From Ignavibacteriae bacterium HGW-Ignavibacteriae-4 (GTDB taxonomy: Bacteria; Bacteroidota; Ignavibacteria; Kapaibacteriales; UBA2268): a stretch of 52,384 bases of DNA. Made by a program: the position numbers and the translations under genes. Below are positions 43,733 through 52,384 of the stretch, one piece after another; the stretch's first letter is position 1; every line of letters starts with the position of its first letter. The notes under the pieces are model-generated. The model did not search any database, had not been told where the DNA came from, and was given only the letters and a program-made list of their open reading frames with translations. Location: positions 1 to 52,384 of the forward strand of contig PGYR01000023.1 of NCBI GenBank assembly GCA_002839765.1, given 5' to 3'.

Positions 43733-45904
43733 ATGAAAAGAATTTTAATATTAATTTTATTGCTCATTTTGTCTGGAAATATTTTCAGTCAAAAATTGTA
43801 TCTGCAAGATGATTATTTAAAAATAAATGCCGAAGCAAATGATCCCATTTATACAACATATGCAGCCACAATAGAAAGATCGAAGTTATATGGGGATAAA
43901 GCATATAAATTGGATTATTATTCGCAAAACACACCTATAAATTATTGGGGCGATCAGGCAGGAAAATTCTATACTATTTGGAAGGTAGATCAGGTAGTAA
44001 TAAATAAGATAGCTGACTTTTATAAGAAACCTGTTATTACAGCCTCTTTTCCTGATATGGCTATTTTGGAATATGAACCATTTAAAGGAATTCGGGTTCA
44101 AGAAACTTTCTTCGTATATAGTTCCAACATTGCGGTGGTTAATTTATTCATTGAAAATATAGATAAAATCGATCACCAGGTGGAATTGTATCCTATTTTG
44201 GAGTTAGGAAAAGATTCATTATTGATAAAATCATTTAATTCGTATTCCAATTCTTACATTACAAACCATCACGAGTCCCGCTACAGACTGATAAGCAGTT
44301 TATACAAAAACGCACCTTATCCTACAGAGACAAGAGATATATTGTTATCCAGTTTTAACAATTATTCTCATGGCGGTTACAAAGGCAACATGGACGATTT
44401 TTATATCACTATTAAAACTGATTTTTATGCAGAAAATAGAAATGATTCCCTGAATAATAAAGAGGAAGGATATGTCAATTTTGTTTCGCTGCATGGCAAA
44501 TTAAATTTAAAAGCGGGACAATCTACAAATGTAAAATATATGAGAGGATGGCAGGATATAAATGATAATGCCGCGGAATTAACTGAACAAATGGAAACGT
44601 TAAAAGCCGAATCACTTCAAAAATATGTTAATGATAATTGTGATCTTTTTGCTACAATACCAAAAATTAAATTTACAAATGAAAATGAGAAACTCGTTTA
44701 TTTGGGTTCCTTAAATCTTGTGCGAGGCTGTATGCTCCCGCCCACTGGTAAAACGGTTAATAATTTTTACGTCTTTTCCAGAAACCCATTATGGGGCTGG
44801 GGTCACGGACATCAGGTATTGCATGAATCATTAAGCATGCTGTCATATGTTTATCTTGACTCAGAATCGGCGCAGGGATCGCAGAGGGTTTATATAGAGC
44901 AGCAGGGTGAAGACGGTTTAATTGCTTATCGGCACGGGCCTCGCGGACTTCAGGATTATCCTCACTATAGTAAAAATTTAGGAAAAGAAGTATCAACCAC
45001 TTCCGCTCCTTTTTTTAGTTGGATAAATTGGGAGCTCTACAAAGTTAGCGGTGATAAACAATTTTTGGAAGATTCTTATAAATCGGGTTCTAAATATGTG
45101 GATTGGTTATATGCCAATAGAGACCTCGACAACGATGGTACTTTTGAATGGGGACCTTACGGTATTATTGAAAATGTAAGGGATTGGTATAACGCTGTTT
45201 TCCAGGTTTCGGCAGATCGATATTTGGATGTTGACAAAGAAGACATTTCTGATGAATTGGAATGTTTGGATTTAACTCTTATGGTAGTTAAAGAAATGCG
45301 TTCTTTAGCAAAAATGGCCGAAGTATTAAACGATACCCAAGGATTAGATAAATGGACTAAACAAGCCGATCACGTTTCCAATCTTGTAAATGAACGTATG
45401 TGGGATGATTCCACTAAATTTTATTATTCAGTTAATAAGGAAGACCATACTTTTAAATTTATGACTCGTGATTTACGAAGACAGGAAATAATAGGATTTT
45501 TACCATTGTGGGCCGGAGTTGCTACTAAAGATAGAGCCGAGATGATTGTAAAAACTTTGACTGACACTACAAAATTTTGGCGTAAATACGGTGTCCCAAC
45601 TTTAGCCGCCGACGATCCCTGGTATAGTCCTTACGTAGATTATTGCTGCAAATGGAACGGCCCCGTATGGCTGCTGTGGGATTATATGATCTTCGACGGA
45701 TTAATGGATTATGGATATAAAGAACAAGCTATAGAATTAAAAAATAAAATGATGGATGCGGTAACAACTCAGTTATCCTCGAACCATAATTTCTGGGAAT
45801 CGTTTAGTCCTGATAATACGGTACTTAACAGCCCTTCAAATTATATCTGGGATTCAATTATGGCAAAATTATTAATCGATATTTATACAGACGACAATAA
45901 TTGA
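43733..45904 (+). CDS. GH63/GH37-like (alpha/alpha)6 glycosidase, second of tandem pair
   Basis: This has the same architecture as its neighbour: signal peptide (ends NIFSQ), beta-sandwich, and (alpha/alpha)6 barrel with WGWGHGHQVLHESLSML, LDNDGTFEWGPYG, IIGFLPLWAGVAT, KWNGPVWLLWDYM and FWESFSPDN. It shares the opening block NDPIYTTYAATIERS with DDPIYTNYAAPISRS of the first copy. The two have clearly diverged, so they probably have different linkage or chain-length preference. It ends 7 bp before the next gene. Confidence 0.75.
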   Translation: MKRILILILLLILSGNIFSQKLYLQDDYLKINAEANDPIYTTYAATIERSKLYGDKAYKLDYYSQNTPINYWGDQAGKFYTIWKVDQVVINKIADFYKKPVITASFPDMAILEYEPFKGIRVQETFFVYSSNIAVVNLFIENIDKIDHQVELYPILELGKDSLLIKSFNSYSNSYITNHHESRYRLISSLYKNAPYPTETRDILLSSFNNYSHGGYKGNMDDFYITIKTDFYAENRNDSLNNKEEGYVNFVSLHGKLNLKAGQSTNVKYMRGWQDINDNAAELTEQMETLKAESLQKYVNDNCDLFATIPKIKFTNENEKLVYLGSLNLVRGCMLPPTGKTVNNFYVFSRNPLWGWGHGHQVLHESLSMLSYVYLDSESAQGSQRVYIEQQGEDGLIAYRHGPRGLQDYPHYSKNLGKEVSTTSAPFFSWINWELYKVSGDKQFLEDSYKSGSKYVDWLYANRDLDNDGTFEWGPYGIIENVRDWYNAVFQVSADRYLDVDKEDISDELECLDLTLMVVKEMRSLAKMAEVLNDTQGLDKWTKQADHVSNLVNERMWDDSTKFYYSVNKEDHTFKFMTRDLRRQEIIGFLPLWAGVATKDRAEMIVKTLTDTTKFWRKYGVPTLAADDPWYSPYVDYCCKWNGPVWLLWDYMIFDGLMDYGYKEQAIELKNKMMDAVTTQLSSNHNFWESFSPDNTVLNSPSNYIWDSIMAKLLIDIYTDDNN

Positions 45905-45911
45905 GGCTGTA

Positions 45912-48512
45912 ATGAAAAGAATATTAATATTTATAATAGTATTATTTTTTGCGAGTAATATTAAATCGAATGATGGTTTTGTAAAAAAATTCGAATTAAT
46001 TGATAATCCGCTTAAACTTTGCAGATTGGCTCAGCCGACACAGTACTTCGATAAGATTGGTCAGAAAGCCGCGCTTATGGGTTCCGAAGATGGCACATTT
46101 GAGATGTGGATTTGGCCATGGAAAGTATTAAGAAATTTTAATATCTCTTTTTATTTGAATAATTCTACACAACCTATTCTTTCAAAAGATATTGTTAAAT
46201 CAATTTCAGTAACACCTGAGACTACAGAATTGATTTACTCCTACGAATCCTTTACAGTAAAACAAATAATATACGTGCCTTATGATAAGCCGGGCGCGGT
46301 AATACTTCTGGATGTAAGCACAACAGAATCTTTATCTATAGTTACAAGCCTTTTGCCGGTAATGCAGCCGCAATGGCCTGCCGGTATCGGCGGGCAATAC
46401 AGTTACTGGAATGATGAGTTAAAAGCATTCCATATTTCAGCTTCACAGCAGAGCGCGGCATTTTTCTGCGGATCGCCTGTAGCCGAAAAAATGACTGCGC
46501 CTCCCGCGCATATGTTTTCCGATAATCCACTGCAATTTAAAATAAATGTACAACCGGGTAAGAGCGGGCAATATATACCTATAATAATCTCCGGCAATAC
46601 TAATGCTTCGGCGTCGGAAAACAAACAACTGTACAATGATTTATGGAAGAACGCCGAAAAATATTATCAGAATAATTATAAGTATTATTTGGATCTTCAT
46701 AATAATACAACTCAAATTATTACACCCGATGAAAAATTAAATTTGGCTTTTGAATGGGGGAAAGTTGCACTTCATAATCTTATTGTGGATAATGCTAATT
46801 TGGGTAAAGGACTCGTAGCGGGCTATGGACTTTCAGGCGGTGGCGGCAGACCGGGCTTTGCGTGGTATTTTGGCGGTGATTCCTTTATTAATATTATGGC
46901 TTTTAATTCTTTCGGTGATTTTTCTACTGTTAGGGACGCGCTTAATTTTAATATTAAATGGCAAAGAAAAGAAAACTTTCCTATACGTAAATTAAAACCA
47001 GATGATAAAAATATTGAAACAGGGAAAATGGCACATGAATTGTCCCAAAGCGAAGGAATTATTGACTGGTGGAATAATTATCGTTATGGTTATAACCACG
47101 CAGACACAACTCCATGGTATCTTGTTGCGGTTGGAGATTACGTTCGTTCTTCGGGTGATACCGGTTTTGTTAAACAGAATTGGCAGTCTATTACGCAGGC
47201 ATATAAATGGTGTATAAGCAAAGATAGTAATGATGATGGATTAATGGATCTTGAAGGCGCGGGTCTGGGTGTACTGGAATTTGGAGAGTTGGTTAAAATA
47301 CATAATGATTTGTACACTCAGGCGCTTTGGACGCAGTCTCTTAAAGAAATAATTGATATGGCTAAAATGGTTGGCGATAAATCAATTGAAAAAGAAGCAG
47401 AAAAAAATTATGAAATCGCTCATCCAAATCTGGATAAAATATTCTGGATAGAAAAAATGGGATTTTATTCTTTCGGCGCCAATGCTGCTGGACAGAAAGT
47501 GGAGGAGAAATCCCCCTATACTTCACCTGCAATGTTTTTTGATTTAATGGATGCTAGGCGTTCAGAACTTACAATTAAAGAATTAAACAAATCTGATATG
47601 ATTACCGATTGGGGAATTAGAAATCTTTCTATTAAATCGAAATTATATGATCCTGCTAATTATAATTACGGCACGGTTTGGCCGTTTACTTCCGCTCTTT
47701 TCGGGGCAGCGCAATATAAGCATCATTTTAGCGCTCAAGGTTTTTACACAATTAATACTACCTATCCGCATATTTTTGAATTTGGACTGGGGGTTGCTCC
47801 CGAGGTAATGTCGGGGAAATATAATCAAAAATTGGGTGAAGCATATCATAACCAGGGATTTTCATATACCGGTTATATTTATCCTTTGATGACAGGGTTA
47901 GCGGGTGTAACCGTGAATGCTTTACAAAACAAGATTATTTTCGCGCCGCAAATTCCGGTTCAGTGGGACAGTCTTACAATTCAAAATATAAAATTAGGCG
48001 ATCAAAAAGTTACGTTCATATATAAAAAGATAAATGATGAAATAGAAATTAGTATATTGCCTTCAACAGAAGAACAGTTTACATCAATTATTTCTCCTTC
48101 ATTTTCTTTGGGCACAAAAATAAATTCAGTAATGATTGATGGAAAAGAAATTAATTATGTACACACACATCATTCGCAAGCTGAACAAATAAGTTTAGAA
48201 ACTCAGATAAAAACTAAAGCCAAAGTAGTTATTAAAATAGAAACAGTTCCCGAAATATTCTTACTCGATAATAATTGTGGTCCCGGTGAAGAGAATAGCG
48301 GTTTAAAAATTATTTCTCAGGAATTAAAAGGGAACACTCTAATTGTAGATCTCGAAGGAATGAGCGGTAAAGTTTATAAGGTTGGAATGAAAAACATGAA
48401 TAAACTTAAATCACTAAAAGGTGCTGAAATTAAAAATGACTTTATAACAGTTGAATTCGATTCGATTAAAAAATATCAATACATCAATCAACAAATAGAA
48501 ATTGTTTTTTAA
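45912..48512 (+). CDS. Debranching-type (alpha/alpha)6 glycosidase
   Basis: Signal peptide (ends NIKSN). A beta-sandwich (~30-260) is followed by a barrel with GRPGFAWYFGGDSFIN, AHELSQSEGIIDWWNN, DSNDDGLMDLEGAG and YNYGTVWPFTSALFG, and a C-terminal beta part. It is the shorter paralogue of 38193-41606: the GRPG.AWYFG.D and YNYG.VWP blocks and the C-terminal G..IISQELKG region correspond. The GRDA motif of the paralogue is GGDS here, so a possible catalytic detail differs. It is followed after 26 bp by the LacI gene, tying the regulator to the enzyme operon. Confidence 0.72.
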   Translation: MKRILIFIIVLFFASNIKSNDGFVKKFELIDNPLKLCRLAQPTQYFDKIGQKAALMGSEDGTFEMWIWPWKVLRNFNISFYLNNSTQPILSKDIVKSISVTPETTELIYSYESFTVKQIIYVPYDKPGAVILLDVSTTESLSIVTSLLPVMQPQWPAGIGGQYSYWNDELKAFHISASQQSAAFFCGSPVAEKMTAPPAHMFSDNPLQFKINVQPGKSGQYIPIIISGNTNASASENKQLYNDLWKNAEKYYQNNYKYYLDLHNNTTQIITPDEKLNLAFEWGKVALHNLIVDNANLGKGLVAGYGLSGGGGRPGFAWYFGGDSFINIMAFNSFGDFSTVRDALNFNIKWQRKENFPIRKLKPDDKNIETGKMAHELSQSEGIIDWWNNYRYGYNHADTTPWYLVAVGDYVRSSGDTGFVKQNWQSITQAYKWCISKDSNDDGLMDLEGAGLGVLEFGELVKIHNDLYTQALWTQSLKEIIDMAKMVGDKSIEKEAEKNYEIAHPNLDKIFWIEKMGFYSFGANAAGQKVEEKSPYTSPAMFFDLMDARRSELTIKELNKSDMITDWGIRNLSIKSKLYDPANYNYGTVWPFTSALFGAAQYKHHFSAQGFYTINTTYPHIFEFGLGVAPEVMSGKYNQKLGEAYHNQGFSYTGYIYPLMTGLAGVTVNALQNKIIFAPQIPVQWDSLTIQNIKLGDQKVTFIYKKINDEIEISILPSTEEQFTSIISPSFSLGTKINSVMIDGKEINYVHTHHSQAEQISLETQIKTKAKVVIKIETVPEIFLLDNNCGPGEENSGLKIISQELKGNTLIVDLEGMSGKVYKVGMKNMNKLKSLKGAEIKNDFITVEFDSIKKYQYINQQIEIVF

Positions 48513-48538
48513 ATATTTTTATTTCATTGAGAGGGAAT

Positions 48539-49561
48539 ATGGGCCATAGAATTACAGTTAAACAAATTGCAGACGAATTAGGTGTTTCTATGATGACTGT
48601 TTCTCGTGCGCTGAACGATAGTCCGAATATCGAGGCGAAAACACGCGAGAAAGTTCTTGCAACTGCAAAAAAAATGGGGTACATACAAAACCATATTGCC
48701 CGCAGTTTAGTTCAGCGTAAAACAAACACTATAGGGGTCGTTGTCCCCGAAATTACTCACTCATTTTTCCCAGAAGTTATTAGAGGAGTTGAAGAGGTTA
48801 CTTACGCGAATAACTATCAGCTCATACTAACTCATTCGGCGGAAAACGCCAAAAGAGAAATTAATGCGATTGACACTTTAGCCTCAAAACGAGTTGACGG
48901 TATTTTAATTTCTACAGCGGAATCGGCAAAAAGCAGTAAAAAGTACAAACAAATTATGGAGATGGGCATGTATATTGTTTTTTTCGATAGATGTGTTCAT
49001 AACATAGGTGCGAGCTGTGTAAGAATTGAAGACGAAAAATCATCTTATAAAATAACAGAACATCTGATTTCGTACGGATATACTAAAATTGCTCACTTAA
49101 GCGGGCCGACTTCTGTATCTATTGGTCAAACCCGTTTGAATGGTTTTAAGAAAGCTTTGAAAAAAAACAATATCGATCTTAACAAAAAATATATCGTTGA
49201 ATCCGGGTTTCATGAAGACGGCGGATATTCCGCAATGAAGAAAATATTGGATTTGCCTAAAAAGGAATGGCCCAGAGCAATTGTAGCGGTTAACGATCCG
49301 GCCGCTTTTGGAGCGATGAAAGCAATATTAGAAGTAGGACTTAAAGTGCCTGAGGATATTGCCATTGTTGGATTCTCCGATGATATAAGATCCGAATTAA
49401 TGCCGGCTCCGTTAACTACCATGAGACAACCTGCTTACCAAATTGGGAAAAAAGCCGCTGAAAAATTGATTAAACATATTCAGAATAAAGACGAAATTGT
49501 GGAGGATATTATCATTGATTCGGAACTAATTATTAGAAAATCCTGCGGTATTTATAAATAG
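48539..49561 (+). CDS. LacI-family transcriptional regulator
   Basis: From ATG48539 (after GAGAGGG; an in-frame TTG at 48527 is less likely) the protein is 340 residues. It has an N-terminal helix-turn-helix (TVKQIADELGVSMMTVSRAL), a hinge helix (NHIARSLVQRKTNTIG) and a periplasmic-binding-like effector domain (VVVPEITHSFFPEVIRGVEE ... DIAIVGFSDD ... LTTMRQP). LacI proteins bind palindromes with a central CG and release them, or bind them, on sugar binding. Matching sites are at 19439, 19510 and 49642. It probably represses the locus until a breakdown sugar is present. Confidence 0.93.
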   Translation: MGHRITVKQIADELGVSMMTVSRALNDSPNIEAKTREKVLATAKKMGYIQNHIARSLVQRKTNTIGVVVPEITHSFFPEVIRGVEEVTYANNYQLILTHSAENAKREINAIDTLASKRVDGILISTAESAKSSKKYKQIMEMGMYIVFFDRCVHNIGASCVRIEDEKSSYKITEHLISYGYTKIAHLSGPTSVSIGQTRLNGFKKALKKNNIDLNKKYIVESGFHEDGGYSAMKKILDLPKKEWPRAIVAVNDPAAFGAMKAILEVGLKVPEDIAIVGFSDDIRSELMPAPLTTMRQPAYQIGKKAAEKLIKHIQNKDEIVEDIIIDSELIIRKSCGIYK

Positions 49562-49641
49562 GGCAGACAAATTATTATTTGAATTATAACCGAATAAATT
49601 ATGGAAAATAATAACACATTTTTATAGTTTGCATATATAAA

Positions 49642-49655
49642 TGTTAACGTTAACA
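49642..49655. promoter_or_regulatory. LacI-family operator 3
   Basis: This is a perfect 14-bp palindrome, TGTTAACGTTAACA. It begins two bases after a TATATA box (49634-49639) and ends 19 bases before ATG49675, so a repressor would cover the transcription start of the last two genes. It gives these genes their own promoter under the same control as the start of the locus. Confidence 0.8.
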
Positions 49656-49674
49656 TGAATTTAAGGAATTCAAA

Positions 49675-50994
49675 ATGACAAAGAATATTCTGAGATTATT
49701 AATTCTATCGACAATTTTTGTCGGTCTTTTTTCTTCATGCGCTGATAAAAAAGAAACATTAGAATCAGAAGATTTGGGTTACTGGGAAAATCAGAACCAT
49801 AACTATCAGCCGATTGATGTTCTTAAACGCGAGATTGATAAAAAAATAATTAAAGTACAACAATACTTAACTGAAAATGCTCTTGATGGAATTCTCCTTA
49901 CACAAGTTAGAAATGTTAACTGGATTACCGCAGGTTTAACAAATACACAAATAGTGTTAAATAAAGATGTGGGTGCAGCATCTCTTTTAATTATGAGGAA
50001 TAATGAAAAGTATCTTATTTGTAGCGGAAGTGAAGTCGGAAGATTAATGAAGGAGTCTTTAGGCGATTTGGGTTATACGCCGAAAGTATATAATTGGTAT
50101 GAAGCTAATCCTATTAAAGATGTAAGAGACGAAGTAATTAAAAATATTGCCGGTAACGGAAAAATAGGGAGTGATGTAGACTATCCTGGAACCATACTTG
50201 TAAGTGATTCCTTTAAGAAAATCCGTTATTCTTTAACAGATGAAGAAATTGACAGATATCGCTGGTTGGGAACGCAGACAACAGAAGCCGTTAGTGAGGT
50301 TTGTAGTTTAGTTAAACCTGGAATGGACGAATATGAAATAGAAGCTTTAACGGCACTTAAACTAAGAGCAAAAGGAATAATTCCTACTGTATTACTCACC
50401 GCTGTAGACGATAGAATTTATGATTATAGACACGCTTTGCCTGGTGGAAAAGTTCTCAAAAATTACGCGATGATTAACGTGGTAGCCGAAAAGTGGGGCA
50501 TGCCGATAGCGGTAACAAGATTTGTGCATTTTGGAGAAATATCGCAGGAGCTAAAATCCAAACTCGAAAAAACAGCGATTATCAACGCCAAATATCAAGC
50601 GGCCACATTACCGGGTGCGAAAGCTTCCGATATTTTTGATTCCTGTAAAAAATGGTATGCCGAAGCGGGATTTGAAGGAGAGTGGCAAAAACATCATCAG
50701 GGCGGCGCTATCGGATATGATGATCGCGAATGGGTTATTTACCCCGGTATTAATGAAGATATACAGAACAATCAGGCTTTTGCCTGGAATCCCACAATTA
50801 CAGGGGCTAAAATAGAGGAAACTATAATCGCTAAAGAAAACGGTTTTGAGGTTATTACTAAATCAAAAGCTTGGCCCATGATTATAGTTGAATTAAATGG
50901 AATAGAATATCCGCAGCCCGGCATTTTAATAAGAGATATTAAATCTGGGGAAATTGTTGAACAATCTGATTATAAAATTTCTGAAAAGGAGTAA
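49675..50994 (+). CDS. Creatinase/M24-like lipoprotein lacking metal ligands
   Basis: A signal peptide with lipobox (LFSSC) is followed by an N-terminal creatinase-like domain (~55-180, LDGILLTQVRNVNWITAG) and a pita-bread domain (~200-430). In aminopeptidase P-type M24 enzymes, five metal ligands (D, D, H, E, E) are conserved. Here the matching blocks read NVVAEKWGMPIAVTR (both Asp missing), HHQGGAIGY (His shifted or missing), FAWNP (Glu replaced by Asn) and KIEETI (Glu kept). So it is probably not a metallopeptidase. It may be a creatinase-like hydrolase without metal, or a binding protein. Its role in a sugar locus is unclear. Confidence 0.7.
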   Translation: MTKNILRLLILSTIFVGLFSSCADKKETLESEDLGYWENQNHNYQPIDVLKREIDKKIIKVQQYLTENALDGILLTQVRNVNWITAGLTNTQIVLNKDVGAASLLIMRNNEKYLICSGSEVGRLMKESLGDLGYTPKVYNWYEANPIKDVRDEVIKNIAGNGKIGSDVDYPGTILVSDSFKKIRYSLTDEEIDRYRWLGTQTTEAVSEVCSLVKPGMDEYEIEALTALKLRAKGIIPTVLLTAVDDRIYDYRHALPGGKVLKNYAMINVVAEKWGMPIAVTRFVHFGEISQELKSKLEKTAIINAKYQAATLPGAKASDIFDSCKKWYAEAGFEGEWQKHHQGGAIGYDDREWVIYPGINEDIQNNQAFAWNPTITGAKIEETIIAKENGFEVITKSKAWPMIIVELNGIEYPQPGILIRDIKSGEIVEQSDYKISEKE

Positions 50995-51996
50995 ATGTTG
51001 ATTCAGGAGAGACTGGTTGCCGGATTAAAATGTATCGATTTGGAAAACGATCATATAAAAATTAGCATTTTACCCGGACTTGGCAGTAAGATGATTGAAC
51101 TATATAATAAAGAATCTAAAACTCATTTTTTATTAGAACCTCAAAACGAGAAGAAAACATATCTTAAGCCTAATTATGGCGACGATTTTTCGAGTTTCGA
51201 TACAAGCGGATTTGATGAATGTTTCCCGACTATTGAAAATGTTATTATCGATACGAATGACGAGGAGAATGGGAATCAGTATTTGGAATTCCCGGATCAC
51301 GGTGAAGTATGGTCAAGACCATGGAATTATTCGACACTGAATGACAGTCTTAATTTGGAAATAGACGGCGTTAAACAAAACTATAAATTGGAAAAGAATA
51401 TTTCACTTTCAGGTAAAGTGGTTAGAATAAAATATACTCTGCGAAACTTTGGCGATGATAAATTCAGGTTTTTGTGGTCTGCTCATCCGCTGTTAAAAGT
51501 ATACCCCAAAGCGGAATTGATATTGCCGCCCGAGGTGACATCGGTATTCCTGAATTGGAGCTCCGAAAAAAGTATAGGGGAGTATGGCGATATTAAAAAA
51601 TGGCCTATCACAATAGAGGATAATGGAATAATTGATTTGTCCGTTGTGCAGGATAAATACCTCGGTAAAGCGGTAAAATGTTTCACAGATAAATTAAATT
51701 ACCCTTACGGTGGTCTTTATTATCCTGAAGAAAATGAGTCAATTGTTTTTTATTCACCTTCCGCGGAAATAAATTACGTGGGACTGTGGTTATGTTATGG
51801 GGGATGGCCGGAAAAAATACATCCCGGTCATCTTACTGTCGCCGTGGAATTATCCAACTCCCGAACTGATTCACTCGCTAAATCTATAAAAAATGACGAT
51901 TGCGGTTATCTCGCACCGGGAGAATCTTTATCATGGGAGATGTATATTGAACTGTTTCCCGGAAAGGTAAATTCTTCTGATATATTTAAAAATTAA
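50995..51996 (+). CDS. Aldose-1-epimerase-like protein (galactose-mutarotase fold)
   Basis: ATG50995 directly follows the stop of the previous gene, so the two are translationally linked. No signal peptide is present, so it acts in the cytoplasm. Blocks such as ISILPGLGSKMIELYNKES, FPDHGEVWSRPW, FLWSAHPLLKV and GLWLCYGGW match the beta-sandwich mutarotase superfamily. Members interconvert anomers of sugars or bind oligosaccharides. It would handle the sugar taken up after breakdown by the upstream enzymes. Confidence 0.75.
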   Translation: MLIQERLVAGLKCIDLENDHIKISILPGLGSKMIELYNKESKTHFLLEPQNEKKTYLKPNYGDDFSSFDTSGFDECFPTIENVIIDTNDEENGNQYLEFPDHGEVWSRPWNYSTLNDSLNLEIDGVKQNYKLEKNISLSGKVVRIKYTLRNFGDDKFRFLWSAHPLLKVYPKAELILPPEVTSVFLNWSSEKSIGEYGDIKKWPITIEDNGIIDLSVVQDKYLGKAVKCFTDKLNYPYGGLYYPEENESIVFYSPSAEINYVGLWLCYGGWPEKIHPGHLTVAVELSNSRTDSLAKSIKNDDCGYLAPGESLSWEMYIELFPGKVNSSDIFKN

Positions 51997-52207
51997 AAAG
52001 TAATATAAAAGCAATAGTCCATTATTTCTTACTCCACTGGGAATCGACTAAACAATCAGACGAGCATATTAAAACTAATTATTTAACTCAAAACAATGAA
52101 TTTATCTAGAATGAATATTTTTTGTGATTATAATTCTAAAACAAAAATTAATTTGGATAAATAAAGACTGATTGCTGCTGGTTTAACGATAGGGTTTAAA
52201 AACAAAA

Positions 52208-52230
52208 AAGCTCAAGATTAACTTGAGCTT
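52208..52230 (-). terminator. Terminator of the tRNA-Ser gene
   Basis: AAGCTCAAG (52208-52216) pairs perfectly with CTTGAGCTT (52222-52230) across a 5-nt loop. On the - strand it follows the tRNA by 6 bases and is followed by TTTTTGTT, a rho-independent terminator. The preceding ~210 bases (51997-52207) hold no gene. Confidence 0.75.
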
Positions 52231-52236
52231 AAATTG

Positions 52237-52326
52237 CGGAGGGGGAGGGATTCGAACCCTCGGTACCGGTTTACCCAGTACGACGGTTTAGCAAACCGTT
52301 GGTTTCAGCCACTCACCCACCCCTCC
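52237..52326 (-). tRNA. tRNA-Ser (anticodon GCU)
   Basis: Read on the - strand, GGAGGGG (from 52326) pairs with CCCCTCC (ending 52238), with discriminator G at 52237. The anticodon stem-loop ACGGT-TTGCTAA-ACCGT carries GCT. A long variable arm (TCGTACTGGGTAAACCGGTACCGA) marks a class II tRNA, and GGTTCGAATCC is the T arm. It decodes AGC/AGU. CCA is not encoded. It points opposite to all the protein genes. Confidence 0.95.
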
Positions 52327-52384
52327 GAAGCTGAAAAATTTATATCTAAAATTTAATGAACAGACGTTACAAATTAATTATTCA

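Noticed and set aside
1-52384. CRISPR array, prophage or integrase/attachment site
   Set aside because: No regularly spaced short repeats, phage genes or integrase were seen. The tRNA-Ser at the edge has no visible partial copy nearby.

Overview
The window looks like a chromosomal segment of an AT-rich, Gram-negative member of the Ignavibacteria/Bacteroidota-Chlorobi group. The evidence is type IX secretion (T9SS) C-terminal sorting domains (NYPNPFNP and SSGIYFYSL signatures), a SusC-like TonB-dependent receptor, a PorV/PorQ-family barrel, 6-bladed beta-propeller lipoproteins and many Sec/lipobox signal peptides. All protein genes run on the + strand. The only RNA gene is a tRNA-Ser(GCU) on the - strand at the right edge. 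Assignments come from reading the protein sequences by eye; no database was searched.

Region 1 (1-11.2 kb) is very AT-rich and scarred. It holds a MauE-like redox membrane domain fused to an alpha/alpha-toroid domain, a small secreted peptide with six C-terminal cysteines, a membrane-anchored thioredoxin-like protein (CNIC), three 6-bladed beta-propeller lipoproteins, an unknown lipoprotein and an ABC transporter pair. Between them lie two wrecked IS3-family insertion sequences, a decayed second copy of the MauE gene start, an orphaned T9SS sorting tail, and a ~230-bp direct repeat at both ends (1-232 and 10942-11184). Three promoter-like elements (214-256, 8818-8861, 11164-11207) share a TTAGGGA-N2-TCCCTAA-type palindrome centred exactly 30.5 nt upstream of a TATAWT box. 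I read this as a duplicated, partly decaying locus for making, oxidising and exporting a disulfide-rich peptide. It is the best candidate here for an undescribed system.

Region 2 (11.5-19.3 kb) is an RND efflux operon in the order RND pump, membrane-fusion protein, RND pump. No outer-membrane channel gene is present.

Region 3 (19.4-52.0 kb) is a one-directional carbohydrate-utilisation locus. It starts with a secreted double-LamG protein with a T9SS tail, followed by a hairpin, two lipoproteins, a SusC-like receptor without a recognisable SusD, a T9SS-tailed surface protein and a PorV/PorQ-like barrel. Then come a GH172 (DUF2961) enzyme, two paralogous secreted proteins of unknown family with an invariant HxxxHRxE motif, a glycosidase-like barrel fused to a SUMF1-like domain, and four (alpha/alpha)6-barrel glycosidase-like proteins in an A-B-B-A paralogue order. 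The locus ends with a LacI-family regulator, a creatinase/M24-like lipoprotein and an aldose-epimerase-like protein. Near-identical LacI-type operators (TGTTARCGTTAACA) lie before the first gene (two copies) and directly after the LacI gene (one copy), each just downstream of a -10-like box. This suggests that the LacI protein represses the locus and that the inducer is a sugar released by the enzymes.
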